Shown here in pieces: positions 42,075 through 50,355 of a stretch of 64,000 nt of DNA (positions within the stretch are counted from its first letter, which is position 1; every line of letters starts with the position of its first letter). Source of the stretch: Desulfosporosinus fructosivorans (GTDB taxonomy: Bacteria > Bacillota > Desulfitobacteriia > Desulfitobacteriales > Desulfitobacteriaceae); contig NZ_SPQQ01000010.1 in assembly GCF_004766045.1 (NCBI RefSeq), positions 62,001 to 126,000 on the forward strand, given 5' to 3'. A program made the position numbers and the translations under genes. Under the pieces are notes generated by a model, which ran no database searches, was not told where the DNA came from, and worked only from the letters and a program-made list of their open reading frames with translations.

Positions 42075-42470
42075 TTACCGTTTGGAGAATTGTGGAGCCT
42101 TACGGGCTTTTTTCAAGCCGTATTTACGACGTTCCTTCATACGTGGGTCACGTGTAAGGAAACCGGCTCTCTTCAAACTTGGACGGAGACTAGCATCCGC
42201 CTTGAGCAAAGCACGGGCAATGCCTAAGCGTATCGCACCGGCTTGGCCTGTGGTGCCACCCCCGTGAGCAAGAGCTATAACATCATATTTCGCAATCGTT
42301 TCTGTGATGTTGAATGGTTGATTTACAATCATCTCAAGTGTCTTCTTGCCGAAATACTCAGCTAATTCACGTTTGTTAATGATGAATTTTCCTTCACCAG
42401 GAATAAGGCGAACGCGAGCGACTGCATTTTTGCGTCGTCCTGTCGCAGCATATTGTAATTGAGTTGCCAT
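42075..42470 (-). CDS. rpsI: Ribosomal protein S9
   Basis: 131 aa. 'ATGRRKNAVARVRLIPGEGK' near the start and the C-terminal 'KYGLKKARKAPQFSKR' that touches the tRNA anticodon loop at the P site are canonical, so the gene is intact despite the adjoining prophage. Cotranscribed with rplM 23 bases upstream. It is the host gene that marks the prophage junction. Confidence 0.98.
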   Translation of the reverse strand: MATQLQYAATGRRKNAVARVRLIPGEGKFIINKRELAEYFGKKTLEMIVNQPFNITETIAKYDVIALAHGGGTTGQAGAIRLGIARALLKADASLRPSLKRAGFLTRDPRMKERRKYGLKKARKAPQFSKR

Positions 42471-42493
42471 GTTTTACTTCCTCCTTCCTAAAT

Positions 42494-42925
42494 CTATTGA
42501 ATTGTCCAGATTTCAGGTTGTTGAGCTTGATGGGGGTGTGATTCTCCCTTATACACTTTTAACTTTGTGTACATTTGGGCGCCCAACTTGTTATGAGGAA
42601 GCATTCCTTTAACAGCATGTTCCATAGCTCGTTCTGGCATAATTTGCATTAATTTTTTGTAAGGAACTTCTTTCAACCCACCTGGGAATCCAGAGTGACG
42701 GCGATACATTTTATCGTTGAGTTTATTACCTGTTAACACTAATTTTTCGGCATTGATAATAATGACATGGTCCCCTGTGTCAACATTAGGGGTGAATGTC
42801 GGTTTATGTTTACCTCTTAGAAGACGTGCTGCTTCAGTAGCAATACGACCCAAGGGGATTCCCGCAGCGTCGATGATAAACCATTTGCGCTCTTGGTCTT
42901 GTGGTTTCGCAAAAAACGTGGTCAT
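42494..42925 (-). CDS. rplM: Ribosomal protein L13
   Basis: 143 aa. 'WFIIDAAGIPLGRIATEAAR' then 'GKHKPTFTPNVDTGDHVIII' and 'MLPHNKLGAQMYTKLKVYKG' are conserved L13 blocks. Early-assembly 50S protein. It follows a promoter and about 115-nt leader that may be autoregulatory. Confidence 0.98.
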   Translation of the reverse strand: MTTFFAKPQDQERKWFIIDAAGIPLGRIATEAARLLRGKHKPTFTPNVDTGDHVIIINAEKLVLTGNKLNDKMYRRHSGFPGGLKEVPYKKLMQIMPERAMEHAVKGMLPHNKLGAQMYTKLKVYKGESHPHQAQQPEIWTIQ

Positions 42926-43075
42926 GATTTTCCCTCCAATTAGCAGTTTTCTGTTTTTATCTCACTCACATGGGGCTCAATCATGCTCGCGGTATGCCAG
43001 GGGCATGGGGCTCAATCATAGCCAAGGCATAAAAACTCATAGTGATATTTTATTAAATTTTTACCTTTATGTCAA
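42926..43075 (-). promoter_or_regulatory. Promoter and leader of rplM-rpsI
   Basis: TTGACA at 43070-43075, 17-base spacer, TAAAAT at 43047-43052: a strong promoter inside the end of truA. The leader contains a 16-bp direct repeat (CATGGGGCTCAATCAT on the plus strand, at 42969-42984 and 43004-43019). Firmicutes often have an L13 leader RNA here; I cannot confirm its fold. Confidence 0.7.
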
Positions 43076-43861
43076 GTCATTTATTCTAAGGTCCTTAAAA
43101 ACTTCAAATGGGCTTTCTTCAGTATAATTCACATGAACAAGTGATAAACCGTGAGCCGGAGCAATCATTTTGGCCCGTCGCCTCTCTTGACTTGCAATAA
43201 TTTCGGGTATCTCTTGAGGGCGAATCCGACCTTTGCCCACGTCCATTAGTGTTCCGACAATAATTCGAACCATATGATATAGAAACCCATCCCCAACACA
43301 AGATACGATAATTAATCCATGATCTTCTTTGACTAGTAAGCGATAGATCGTTCGTTCAAATGTTTTACTAGCCCCACCGGCTGCTGCAAATGTTTTAAAA
43401 TTATGACGTCCCTCCAGAAGATTTGCTGCTTCCTGCATCAGTGCCACATTTAAGGGAATAGGCACATGGCACGCATAAAGACGCGTAAATACATCTTGGA
43501 TGGGCTTGTTGTCCATCTGATAATCGTAGCGTTTCCACTTAGCTGACCACCGGGCATTAAAGTCATCAGAGACACATTCTGCCTGGAGTATTTTTATATC
43601 CCTGGGTAACATACTATTAAATGCCTTTGGGATTTTATCTTCTGGAATTCTTGCTTGAGTCATGAAGTTTACGACTTGGCCGGAGGCATGTACACCTGTA
43701 TCCGTTCGTCCTGCCGTAGCCAGAGTTACCTCTTCCTCAACTAATCTTGCCCATACTGATTCTAAAGTACCTTGAATAGTCGGGCCATGGGTTTCATGCT
43801 GTCTCTGAAATCCATGATAATTTGTTCCGTCATACGCCACTTTAAGCCGGATATTTCGCAT
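43067..43861 (-). CDS. truA: tRNA pseudouridine38-40 synthase
   Basis: 264 aa. 'RLKVAYDGTNYHGFQRQ' at the start, the catalytic block 'AGRTDTGVHASGQVVNF' (Asp58 region, TATAGRTDTGVHA) and 'GDGFLYHMVRIIVGTLMDVG' are diagnostic. It modifies the anticodon arm of tRNAs. Usual Firmicutes position after the ECF genes. Confidence 0.97.
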   Translation of the reverse strand: MRNIRLKVAYDGTNYHGFQRQHETHGPTIQGTLESVWARLVEEEVTLATAGRTDTGVHASGQVVNFMTQARIPEDKIPKAFNSMLPRDIKILQAECVSDDFNARWSAKWKRYDYQMDNKPIQDVFTRLYACHVPIPLNVALMQEAANLLEGRHNFKTFAAAGGASKTFERTIYRLLVKEDHGLIIVSCVGDGFLYHMVRIIVGTLMDVGKGRIRPQEIPEIIASQERRRAKMIAPAHGLSLVHVNYTEESPFEVFKDLRINDLT

Positions 43862-43888
43862 TAATGGGAGCCTCCACTACGTATGGAT

Positions 43889-44659
43889 TTAGTTTAACCC
43901 TAAAATTAAAAGTAATACCCCCCAAACCCCTACGGCTAGAACTCCAACAAGGTCCTCAGAGGTTCGTTCATGGAGAATGAGAGTGTGATAGGTACCTGAA
44001 CCATATCCTCTACACATCAGGTTTTCAGCAAGCTCTTCTGCCCGTTTCAAGCTAAGTAGAATAAGCGGCACGATAAGCTGAATTACCTCTCTGGATTGTT
44101 TAACCCTTGAATGAGGCCACTCGCTTTTTAACAATCTAACCTTCCAAATCAAAGCTGCCTCTTCCACTATGAGGGGAATAAAACGCAGTGTCAAGGTCAG
44201 CATTAGTGCAAAATCGGCAGCTTTAGGCGTAATTCGAATAAGTGGATTGAAGAAGAACGCTATCCCCATCCCTTGCTCAAGGGGCATTGTCACAGCAGTA
44301 TATAGGCGCGTCAATCCAAAAACCAAGGCTATACGCCATAGCATATCCCCTGCTTGAACAAAACCGTCTCGTGACCAATGTCCCTCCCATACTGCTCCGT
44401 TTTCTGGCCAAACCCACCCTGCTGCCAAACCGTAGAATAATCCCATCCACACAAGAACGACTATTAACATACGATAAATTTTCAAGGGGGTACGACTGGC
44501 GATCATAAGCCCGAGAAGCGCAACGGAGGTTAGCGCTAGCCCCTGCCATCCGGTCATTGTCATTAAGAGGGACAAGAAGGCTAACCCTCCAACCTTGACC
44601 CTTGGATCAAGTTGATGCAACATGCTGTTGCCTGGGCAGTAAAGTTCAAAGACTTTGAT
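43889..44659 (-). CDS. ecfT: Energy-coupling factor transporter transmembrane protein EcfT
   Basis: About 256 aa. 'LYCPGNSMLHQLDPRVKV' near the N-terminus corresponds to the family's Y-x-P-G-x-S-x-LH-x-LDPR. Five or so transmembrane helices follow, and a coupling region (SLKRAEELAENLMCRGYG) with the ARG-like motif. The start is a puzzle: AAAGGAGG is 8 bases before an ATC codon (44659-44657), with no ATG/GTG/TTG in frame until residue 39 of the longest frame, while an upstream TTG (44737) lacks a ribosome site. I use the ATC position. Confidence 0.85.
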   Translation of the reverse strand: MKVFELYCPGNSMLHQLDPRVKVGGLAFLSLLMTMTGWQGLALTSVALLGLMIASRTPLKIYRMLIVVLVWMGLFYGLAAGWVWPENGAVWEGHWSRDGFVQAGDMLWRIALVFGLTRLYTAVTMPLEQGMGIAFFFNPLIRITPKAADFALMLTLTLRFIPLIVEEAALIWKVRLLKSEWPHSRVKQSREVIQLIVPLILLSLKRAEELAENLMCRGYGSGTYHTLILHERTSEDLVGVLAVGVWGVLLLILGLN

Positions 44660-44673
44660 ACTAGTCCCCTCCT

Positions 44674-46140
44674 TTAACAGCGGACGCCTGAGGCTCGAAA
44701 TTGCTCCTGATGGTCTTTCCAACACTCTATAGGGCAATCTAATACCACATTCCCGTTCTCAACCAGCCAAAGTCGATCCGCATATTGTAAAACCTCTCTT
44801 AAATCGTGGGTTACATACAATATAGTAAGATTGGTCCAAGCTGAGATCATGGTCTGAATTCTTGCCCGACTCACTGTATCTAGTCCTAGTAATGGTTCAT
44901 CTAGTAAAAGGATCTTCGGCAGGGTTCTCAGTGCCGAGGCCAGTGCTACCATCTGTCGTTCTCCACCACTTAGGCGCTCAGGAGCCTCATCTATTAGGCG
45001 CGAAGGGATACCAAAATCCTCCAAATAAGACAATCTAGCTTGCCTTTCTGACAAGAGATCTCGTCTAGAATCACCATAAAAAACTTCGTGATATACACTG
45101 CCGCCAATTAAGTACTCTCCCGCCTCTTGTAGAACTAGACGGGTTTTTCGGCGAACAATCTTTAAGCTATCCTTAGACATCTTTTCTCCGCACACCAAAA
45201 GTTTTCCTTCAGTTGGGAGGATAAACCCAATAGCACTGTCTAAAAGTGTCGTTTTTCCTGATCCCGAAGGGCCGACAATTCCGATAAACTCGCCTGCTCT
45301 TACGTTCTTATTTAACATTAAACGAGACTCATACTTGGCATGATTCCATTCTAGTACCGGTTGAGTCAGTTCACTTGGTCCTTGAACCTCCCCTACTTTA
45401 GTCTGCGGATGTTTCGGTACTAGCGAGTCCAAATTTGCATATGTTTCTCCAAGGCTATATAGAGAATGCAGCTTTCTGTTTGCGAAAGCGTCTCTAGGTT
45501 TACCCATATCAATAATTGTCCCATTATTAATAACCAAGAGACGATCTGCTAATCGTGCAAATTCAGGGTCATGCGTAATCCAAAGTTGCCCTGTTTCAGT
45601 CTGAGCTTGAAATAAAAGTTCCAGGACATTAGCTTGCGAGAGAGCATCAAGCATAGTTAAGGCTTCATCCAAAATTAGAAAGGATGGCTGTAGGGCTAAA
45701 ATTGCTGTAGTGACTAGTCTTTGTCGCTCTCCACCCGAAAGGGTTGACGGGGACTGATCTTCTTTACCACCTAAGCCAACAGTAGAAGCTAATTCCCTTA
45801 CTCTGTTACGTACCCAATGGATATCGTGACCCAGATTTAAGAGTCCAAAGCCTAGTTCTTCTGCAACAGTGGCACCAATGGTTTGACGCCGGGGATGTTG
45901 CCCAACAAGCCCAATCTCCTGCCACCTTTTCACTCTGTTCCAAGGGCACGGAGTTCCGTCAACCGTAAGGAGGATCTCCCCCGCAGTGGGTTCAATCAGC
46001 CCCGCGATAAGCCGGGCCAATGTGGATTTGCCAGAACCATTAGCACCCATAAGCGCAACGATCTCACCTTGGTGCCACTTAAAGCTCACTCCGTTTAAGA
46101 TACTGCCATAACGGACGTTCTGTACTTGGAGCGCTTTCAT
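44674..46140 (-). CDS. Fused ECF transporter ATPases EcfA1-EcfA2
   Basis: 488 aa with two complete ABC ATPase domains. The first has Walker A GANGSGKST (32-40), signature LSGGERQRL and Walker B 'FLILDEALTML'. The second has 'IGIVGPSGSGKTTLLDS', 'LSGGERQMVALASAL' and 'ILLLDEPLLGLD'. Most Firmicutes have two separate genes here. Together with EcfT it would power vitamin or cofactor uptake with exchangeable S components. Confidence 0.92.
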   Translation of the reverse strand: MKALQVQNVRYGSILNGVSFKWHQGEIVALMGANGSGKSTLARLIAGLIEPTAGEILLTVDGTPCPWNRVKRWQEIGLVGQHPRRQTIGATVAEELGFGLLNLGHDIHWVRNRVRELASTVGLGGKEDQSPSTLSGGERQRLVTTAILALQPSFLILDEALTMLDALSQANVLELLFQAQTETGQLWITHDPEFARLADRLLVINNGTIIDMGKPRDAFANRKLHSLYSLGETYANLDSLVPKHPQTKVGEVQGPSELTQPVLEWNHAKYESRLMLNKNVRAGEFIGIVGPSGSGKTTLLDSAIGFILPTEGKLLVCGEKMSKDSLKIVRRKTRLVLQEAGEYLIGGSVYHEVFYGDSRRDLLSERQARLSYLEDFGIPSRLIDEAPERLSGGERQMVALASALRTLPKILLLDEPLLGLDTVSRARIQTMISAWTNLTILYVTHDLREVLQYADRLWLVENGNVVLDCPIECWKDHQEQFRASGVRC

Positions 46141-46263
46141 AGGCCTTGATCACTCCCTTTACGACAAGTTTCCGTACCCAAGAGGAGGAGATTCTCGTAG
46201 GGGTAATTCAGGGATTGCCCCTACCCATATTTCTTGAACTGTCTTTACAACCAGGCAATCAGC

Positions 46264-46303
46264 AAAGGCCGGGCATGCTTAATATTTAAGCAACCCGGCC
46301 TTT
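46264..46303 (-). terminator. Hairpin after rplQ, probable terminator
   Basis: AAAGGCCGGG paired with CCCGGCCTTT, with an inner GCTTAA/TTAAGC stem. Ten-bp GC-rich outer stem; T-run is only TTT. It lies between rplQ and the ECF genes and would end or attenuate the alpha operon transcript. Confidence 0.65.
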
Positions 46304-46314
46304 AACAACTCGCA

Positions 46315-46653
46315 TTAAACGAGTTCGATGATTACCATTGTCGCAGCATCGCCCCGACGTAAGCCGAGTTTCATGATACGAGTATAGCCTCCCTGACGGT
46401 CGGCATATTTCGGCGCAATAGTATCAAACAATTTTGTTACAACATCTTCGTCCATGAGATAAGCCAGTGTTAAACGACGTGCAGCCAAATCGCCTTGTTT
46501 GCCTAGTGAAATCATTTTTTCAGCTATAGCATTCAATTCTTTGGCACGTGCTTCAGTCGTCGTAATACGCTCATGTCTTAACAGGGAAGTGACAATGTTA
46601 CGCAACATTGCCCCGCGATGACCCGTGTTTTTTCCCAACTTGCGGTAAGCCAA
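46315..46653 (-). CDS. rplQ: Ribosomal protein L17
   Basis: 112 aa. 'MAYRKLGKNTGHRGAMLRNI' and 'LLRHERITTTEARAKELN' are diagnostic. It ends with the short Firmicutes form. Last ribosomal gene of the alpha operon, 26 bases after rpoA. Confidence 0.98.
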   Translation of the reverse strand: MAYRKLGKNTGHRGAMLRNIVTSLLRHERITTTEARAKELNAIAEKMISLGKQGDLAARRLTLAYLMDEDVVTKLFDTIAPKYADRQGGYTRIMKLGLRRGDAATMVIIELV

Positions 46654-46679
46654 TTACATTCCCCTCCTTTTGCACCGAA

Positions 46680-47627
46680 TTAGTCCTCAGCCGGGCGAAA
46701 CGATAAACCTAAGTTCTTAAGTTTGAATTCCACTTCTTCTAAAGACTTACGACCAAGGTTACGCACTTTAATCATGTCTTCTTCCGTTTTCTGGGTCAAC
46801 TCTTCAACGGAGTTGATCCCTGCCCGTTTCAGGCAGTTATATGAACGAACAGACAGATCTAGTTCCTCAATCGTCATATCGAGGATTTTATCTTTGGCTT
46901 CCTCTTCTTTTTCCACCATAATCTCAACATTGTTGAGCTTATCAGTGAGTCCCATGAAAAGGCGCAGATGATCACTCAGAATTTTGGCTGCTGAACTAGT
47001 AGCCTCTTCTGGTGAGATACTGCCATTAGACCATGCTTCAAGGGTTAACTTGTCATAGTCCGTGATCTGACCAACCCGGGTATCCTCTACCGTGTAGTTA
47101 ACCTTATAGATCGGGGCAAAGATGGAGTCTATGGGGATAACTCCGATAACATGGTCAGGCTTCTTGTTTTTGTCCGCAGCAACGTAGCCACGGCCACGCT
47201 CTACTGTCAATTCCATGAACAACCGACCATCATTATCTAATGTAGCAATCTTTAAATCAGTATTCAGAATCTCAATGTCTGGATCGCTTATGATATCTCC
47301 TGCTGTAACAACCCCTCCGCCTTGAGCTTCTATGCGAATAACACGTGGTTCATCCGTATAGCCTTTTAGAGCAAGGGACTTGAGATTCAGAATAATGTCA
47401 GTAACGTCCTCCAAAACACCAGGAATCGTAGAAAACTCGTGGAGTACCCCTTCGATTTTGACAGATGTCACCGCAGACCCAGGAAGAGAGGATAGGAGAA
47501 TACGCCTTAGAGAATTCCCTAAAGTAATTCCATAACCCCTTTCAAGAGGCTCAACGACGAATTTTGCATAGGAGTCATCTTCAGAACGCTCGATACACTC
47601 GATCCTGGGCTTCTCGATTTCTAACAT
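46680..47627 (-). CDS. rpoA: RNA polymerase alpha subunit
   Basis: 315 aa from ATG 47627 (MLEIEKPRIECIERSEDDSY). N-terminal dimerisation domain with 'EPLERGYGITLGNSLRRILL' and the C-terminal domain with two HhH motifs 'LKRAGINSVEELTQKTEEDM' and 'RNLGRKSLEEVEFKL'. The alpha-CTD is complete. Start chosen over a longer in-frame ATG without ribosome site. Confidence 0.98.
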   Translation of the reverse strand: MLEIEKPRIECIERSEDDSYAKFVVEPLERGYGITLGNSLRRILLSSLPGSAVTSVKIEGVLHEFSTIPGVLEDVTDIILNLKSLALKGYTDEPRVIRIEAQGGGVVTAGDIISDPDIEILNTDLKIATLDNDGRLFMELTVERGRGYVAADKNKKPDHVIGVIPIDSIFAPIYKVNYTVEDTRVGQITDYDKLTLEAWSNGSISPEEATSSAAKILSDHLRLFMGLTDKLNNVEIMVEKEEEAKDKILDMTIEELDLSVRSYNCLKRAGINSVEELTQKTEEDMIKVRNLGRKSLEEVEFKLKNLGLSFRPAED

Positions 47628-47696
47628 CGGAATGCACCTTCTTTCTCGAGAACTTGATACACAAACCATCCAACCCATATGGGTAGAACGTCAACA

Positions 47697-48326
47697 TTAA
47701 CGGGAGTACTTCTCCACGATGAGGTGTTCTTGGATGGGGATTTGGATATCTTCACGAGTAGGTAGTGCAACGACGGTTCCTGCAGCAATATTTGCATCCA
47801 AACTTAACCATCCAGGAACTGTTCGTGATCCTAGGTTTTCAAGAAGTTGTTTCATACGAGGTGAGCTTTTGCTACCCTCTTTAACTGCAATGGTTTCTCC
47901 CACACGTACGGAATAAGAAGCAATATCAACTTTTTTACCATTAATGGTAAAGTGACCGTGATTCACGAGTTGACGTGCTTCCGGACGAGAGGATGCAAAA
48001 CCGAGATGGAAAATGACATTATCAAGTCGGCGTTCCAACAAGACAAGTAAGTTTTCCCCGGCCATACCCTTTTTCCGTGCAGCCGTGTCAAAGTAGTTAC
48101 GGAATTGTTTTTCCATAACACCATACATACGACGTGCTTTTTGTTTTTCTCGTAACTGAAGACCATATTCAGTAGGCTTCTTCGCACGAGCTTGACCATG
48201 TTGTCCAGGAGCGTATGCACGACGGTCAATCGCACATTTTCCGGTATAGCAACGTTCCCCTTTAAGGAATAATTTCATTCCTTCACGTCGACATAAGCGA
48301 CACACTGGTCCAGTATATCTAGCCAT
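47697..48326 (-). CDS. rpsD: Ribosomal protein S4
   Basis: 209 aa from ATG 48326 (MARYTGPVCRLCRREGMKLF). The N-terminal CRLC with C..C later (CYTGKC) is the zinc form. S4 domain 'RLDNVIFHLGFASSRPEARQ' is complete. It binds 16S rRNA early in assembly. Earlier ATG has no ribosome site and would extend into rpsK. Confidence 0.97.
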   Translation of the reverse strand: MARYTGPVCRLCRREGMKLFLKGERCYTGKCAIDRRAYAPGQHGQARAKKPTEYGLQLREKQKARRMYGVMEKQFRNYFDTAARKKGMAGENLLVLLERRLDNVIFHLGFASSRPEARQLVNHGHFTINGKKVDIASYSVRVGETIAVKEGSKSSPRMKQLLENLGSRTVPGWLSLDANIAAGTVVALPTREDIQIPIQEHLIVEKYSR

Positions 48327-48339
48327 GATTACACACCTC

Positions 48340-48729
48340 CTATACCCTTCTGCGTTTCGGTGGCCGACAGCCATTGTGTGGAATCGGTGTCACGTCTTTA
48401 ATTAAGTTTACTTCCAACCCAGCAGCTTGGAGTGCTCGAATAGCAGCTTCACGTCCAGCTCCAGGACCTTTTACAAAGCATTCAACATCTTTTAAGCCAT
48501 GTTCCATCGCAACTTTAGCACAAGTTTCGGCAGCCATTTGCGCTGCAAAAGGAGTGCTTTTGCGAGAACCTTTAAAGCCAAGAGAACCTGCACTTGACCA
48601 AGAGAGTGCGTTCCCGCTGGTATCCGTAATGGTCACCATGGTATTGTTAAACGTGGACTTGATGTGGGCAATTCCACTTTCAATATTCTTACGTTCCCGG
48701 CGTTTTGTCCGGACAACTTTACGTGCCAT
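48340..48729 (-). CDS. rpsK: Ribosomal protein S11
   Basis: 129 aa. 'GIAHIKSTFNNTMVTITDTS' and the C-terminal 'TPIPHNGCRPPKRRRV' are typical. It forms part of the 30S platform. Between rpsM and rpsD as in all Firmicutes. Confidence 0.98.
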   Translation of the reverse strand: MARKVVRTKRRERKNIESGIAHIKSTFNNTMVTITDTSGNALSWSSAGSLGFKGSRKSTPFAAQMAAETCAKVAMEHGLKDVECFVKGPGAGREAAIRALQAAGLEVNLIKDVTPIPHNGCRPPKRRRV

Positions 48730-48747
48730 CTCGGTTATCCCCCCTTT

Positions 48748-49119
48748 TTACTTTTTACGTTTTGCTCCAACAGTCTTAGCCGGACCCTTACGAGTACGGG
48801 CATTGGTTTTCGTGCGCTGTCCTCGAACGGGAAGTCCACGACGATGGCGCAGTCCACGATATGAACCAATTTCCATAAGACGCTTGATATTGAGGGAAAC
48901 TTCGCGACGCAGGTCGCCTTCAATCTTAAACTCTTTATCAATACATTCTCGAAGCTTGCTGACTTCGTCTTCTGACAAGTCACGAACTCTGACATCTGGG
49001 CTTACGCCCGTTTTAGCGAGAATCTTATGTGAAGTCGGTAGCCCAATTCCAAAGATATAGGTTAAGGCTATCTCTAAACGTTTCTCGCGCGGTAAGTCTA
49101 CTCCAGCGATACGTGCCAT
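48748..49119 (-). CDS. rpsM: Ribosomal protein S13
   Basis: 123 aa. 'MARIAGVDLPREKRLEIALT' and 'GLRHRRGLPVRGQRTKTNAR' then KGPAKTV are diagnostic. Head protein of the 30S subunit that contacts P-site tRNA and 50S. Confidence 0.98.
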   Translation of the reverse strand: MARIAGVDLPREKRLEIALTYIFGIGLPTSHKILAKTGVSPDVRVRDLSEDEVSKLRECIDKEFKIEGDLRREVSLNIKRLMEIGSYRGLRHRRGLPVRGQRTKTNARTRKGPAKTVGAKRKK

Positions 49120-49213
49120 CTAAAATTTACACCCCCAACTATTTCAGTTCTGTTCTAATATAAAATCGGTGCAATTGAAGGAGATCCTCCAATCAGCCGC
49201 GCAGCCGAAACTT

Positions 49214-49327
49214 CTAGCCTTGTCGTTGCTTGTGTTTCGGATTTTCACAAATGACCATGACTTTTCCATGGCGACGAATAATTTTACATTTTTCACAGAT
49301 CTTTTTGACAGAAGGCTTTACTTTCAC
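49214..49327 (-). CDS. rpmJ: Ribosomal protein L36
   Basis: 37 aa with GTG start at 49327 (GGGAGGG upstream): MKVKPSVKKICEKCKIIRRH, ending KHKQRQG. CEKC...C...H is the zinc ribbon of the C+ form. Between infA and rpsM in the usual order; too short for most ORF finders. Confidence 0.97.
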   Translation of the reverse strand: MKVKPSVKKICEKCKIIRRHGKVMVICENPKHKQRQG

Positions 49328-49345
49328 TGTAATCCCTCCCTTTGC

Positions 49346-49564
49346 TTACTTAAACCTGTATGTGATTCGTCCTCGGGACAGGTCATAGGGGGAAAGTTCC
49401 ACTGTGACCCGATCTCCAGGAAGAATCCGGATAAAATTCATGCGAATTTTCCCGGAGACGTGCGCCAATACCTTGTGTCCATTAGCTAATTCTACCTGGA
49501 ACATAGCATTTGGCAGTGGCTCCAAGACCTTACCTTCAACTTCAATAACGTCTTCTTTTGACAT
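49346..49564 (-). CDS. infA: Translation initiation factor IF-1
   Basis: 72 aa. 'MSKEDVIEVEGKVLEPLPNA' and 'VLAHVSGKIRMNFIRILPGD' followed by RVTVELSPYDL are standard S1-like OB-fold residues. Binds the 30S A site during initiation. Confidence 0.98.
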   Translation of the reverse strand: MSKEDVIEVEGKVLEPLPNAMFQVELANGHKVLAHVSGKIRMNFIRILPGDRVTVELSPYDLSRGRITYRFK

Positions 49565-49603
49565 GATTACACCCCTCCTCTGGCAATACTTTTGCCTAAG
49601 AAC

Positions 49604-50350
49604 CTAACAACGAGTTAGAATTTCTGGGCCATTTTCCGTAATCGCAACTGTGTGCTCGAAATGGGCCGATGGCCGATTGTCCTTCGTTACCACAGTCCAG
49701 TGATCCTTTAGCGTCTGCACTTCATACGTCCCCATGTTTACCATGGGCTCAATAGCCAAAGCCATACCTACCTCGAGTCGTGGTCCCCGACCAGGCTTGC
49801 CAAAATTAGGGATCTGGGGATCCTCATGCATGGCTCTTCCAATCCCGTGCCCAACATAATCCCGTACGACGAACAATCCGTTAGCTTCCACATGTGTTTG
49901 GACCGCATGAGAGACGTCGTAAAGGCGATTACCTAACTTCGCTTGAGCAATACCTAACATCAAAGACTCTTCGGTCACCCTCAAGAGTTTCTGGAGATCT
50001 TCATTAACTTCGCCAATAGCTAAAGTTACCGCCGCATCTCCAAAATATTCGTCGATGACCGCCCCACAGTCTATACTGATAATATCCCCAGATTCTAAAC
50101 ACCTTAAACTTGGTATTCCATGAACGACTTGTTCGTTTACAGAGGTACACAGCGTTGCAGGGAAACCATTATACCCTTTAAATGCCGGTACAGCACCCTG
50201 TGCACGAATGTATTCCTCAGCCTTGCGATCCAATTCCAGAGTCGTAATACCAGGTTTAGCTAGTTCACGCATTAGGGCAAGAGTTTCACCCACAATTCGT
50301 CCTGCATTACGCATCCTGTCCAATTGGCTCGCATTCTTCAGCTCGATCAT
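49604..50350 (-). CDS. map: Methionine aminopeptidase type I
   Basis: 248 aa. Metal ligands are in 'ISIDCGAVIDEYFGDAAVTL' (two Asp), 'GHGIGRAMHEDPQIPNFG' (His), 'MALAIEPMVNMG' (Glu) and 'FEHTVAITENG' (Glu). It removes the initiator Met from nascent proteins. Coupled to adk with a 5-base gap. Confidence 0.97.
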   Translation of the reverse strand: MIELKNASQLDRMRNAGRIVGETLALMRELAKPGITTLELDRKAEEYIRAQGAVPAFKGYNGFPATLCTSVNEQVVHGIPSLRCLESGDIISIDCGAVIDEYFGDAAVTLAIGEVNEDLQKLLRVTEESLMLGIAQAKLGNRLYDVSHAVQTHVEANGLFVVRDYVGHGIGRAMHEDPQIPNFGKPGRGPRLEVGMALAIEPMVNMGTYEVQTLKDHWTVVTKDNRPSAHFEHTVAITENGPEILTRC

Positions 50351-50355
50351 GCGAT

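Noticed and set aside
42969..43019. Two 16-bp direct repeats as a CRISPR remnant
   Set aside because: Only two copies with a 19-base spacer, in an L13 leader, without cas genes.
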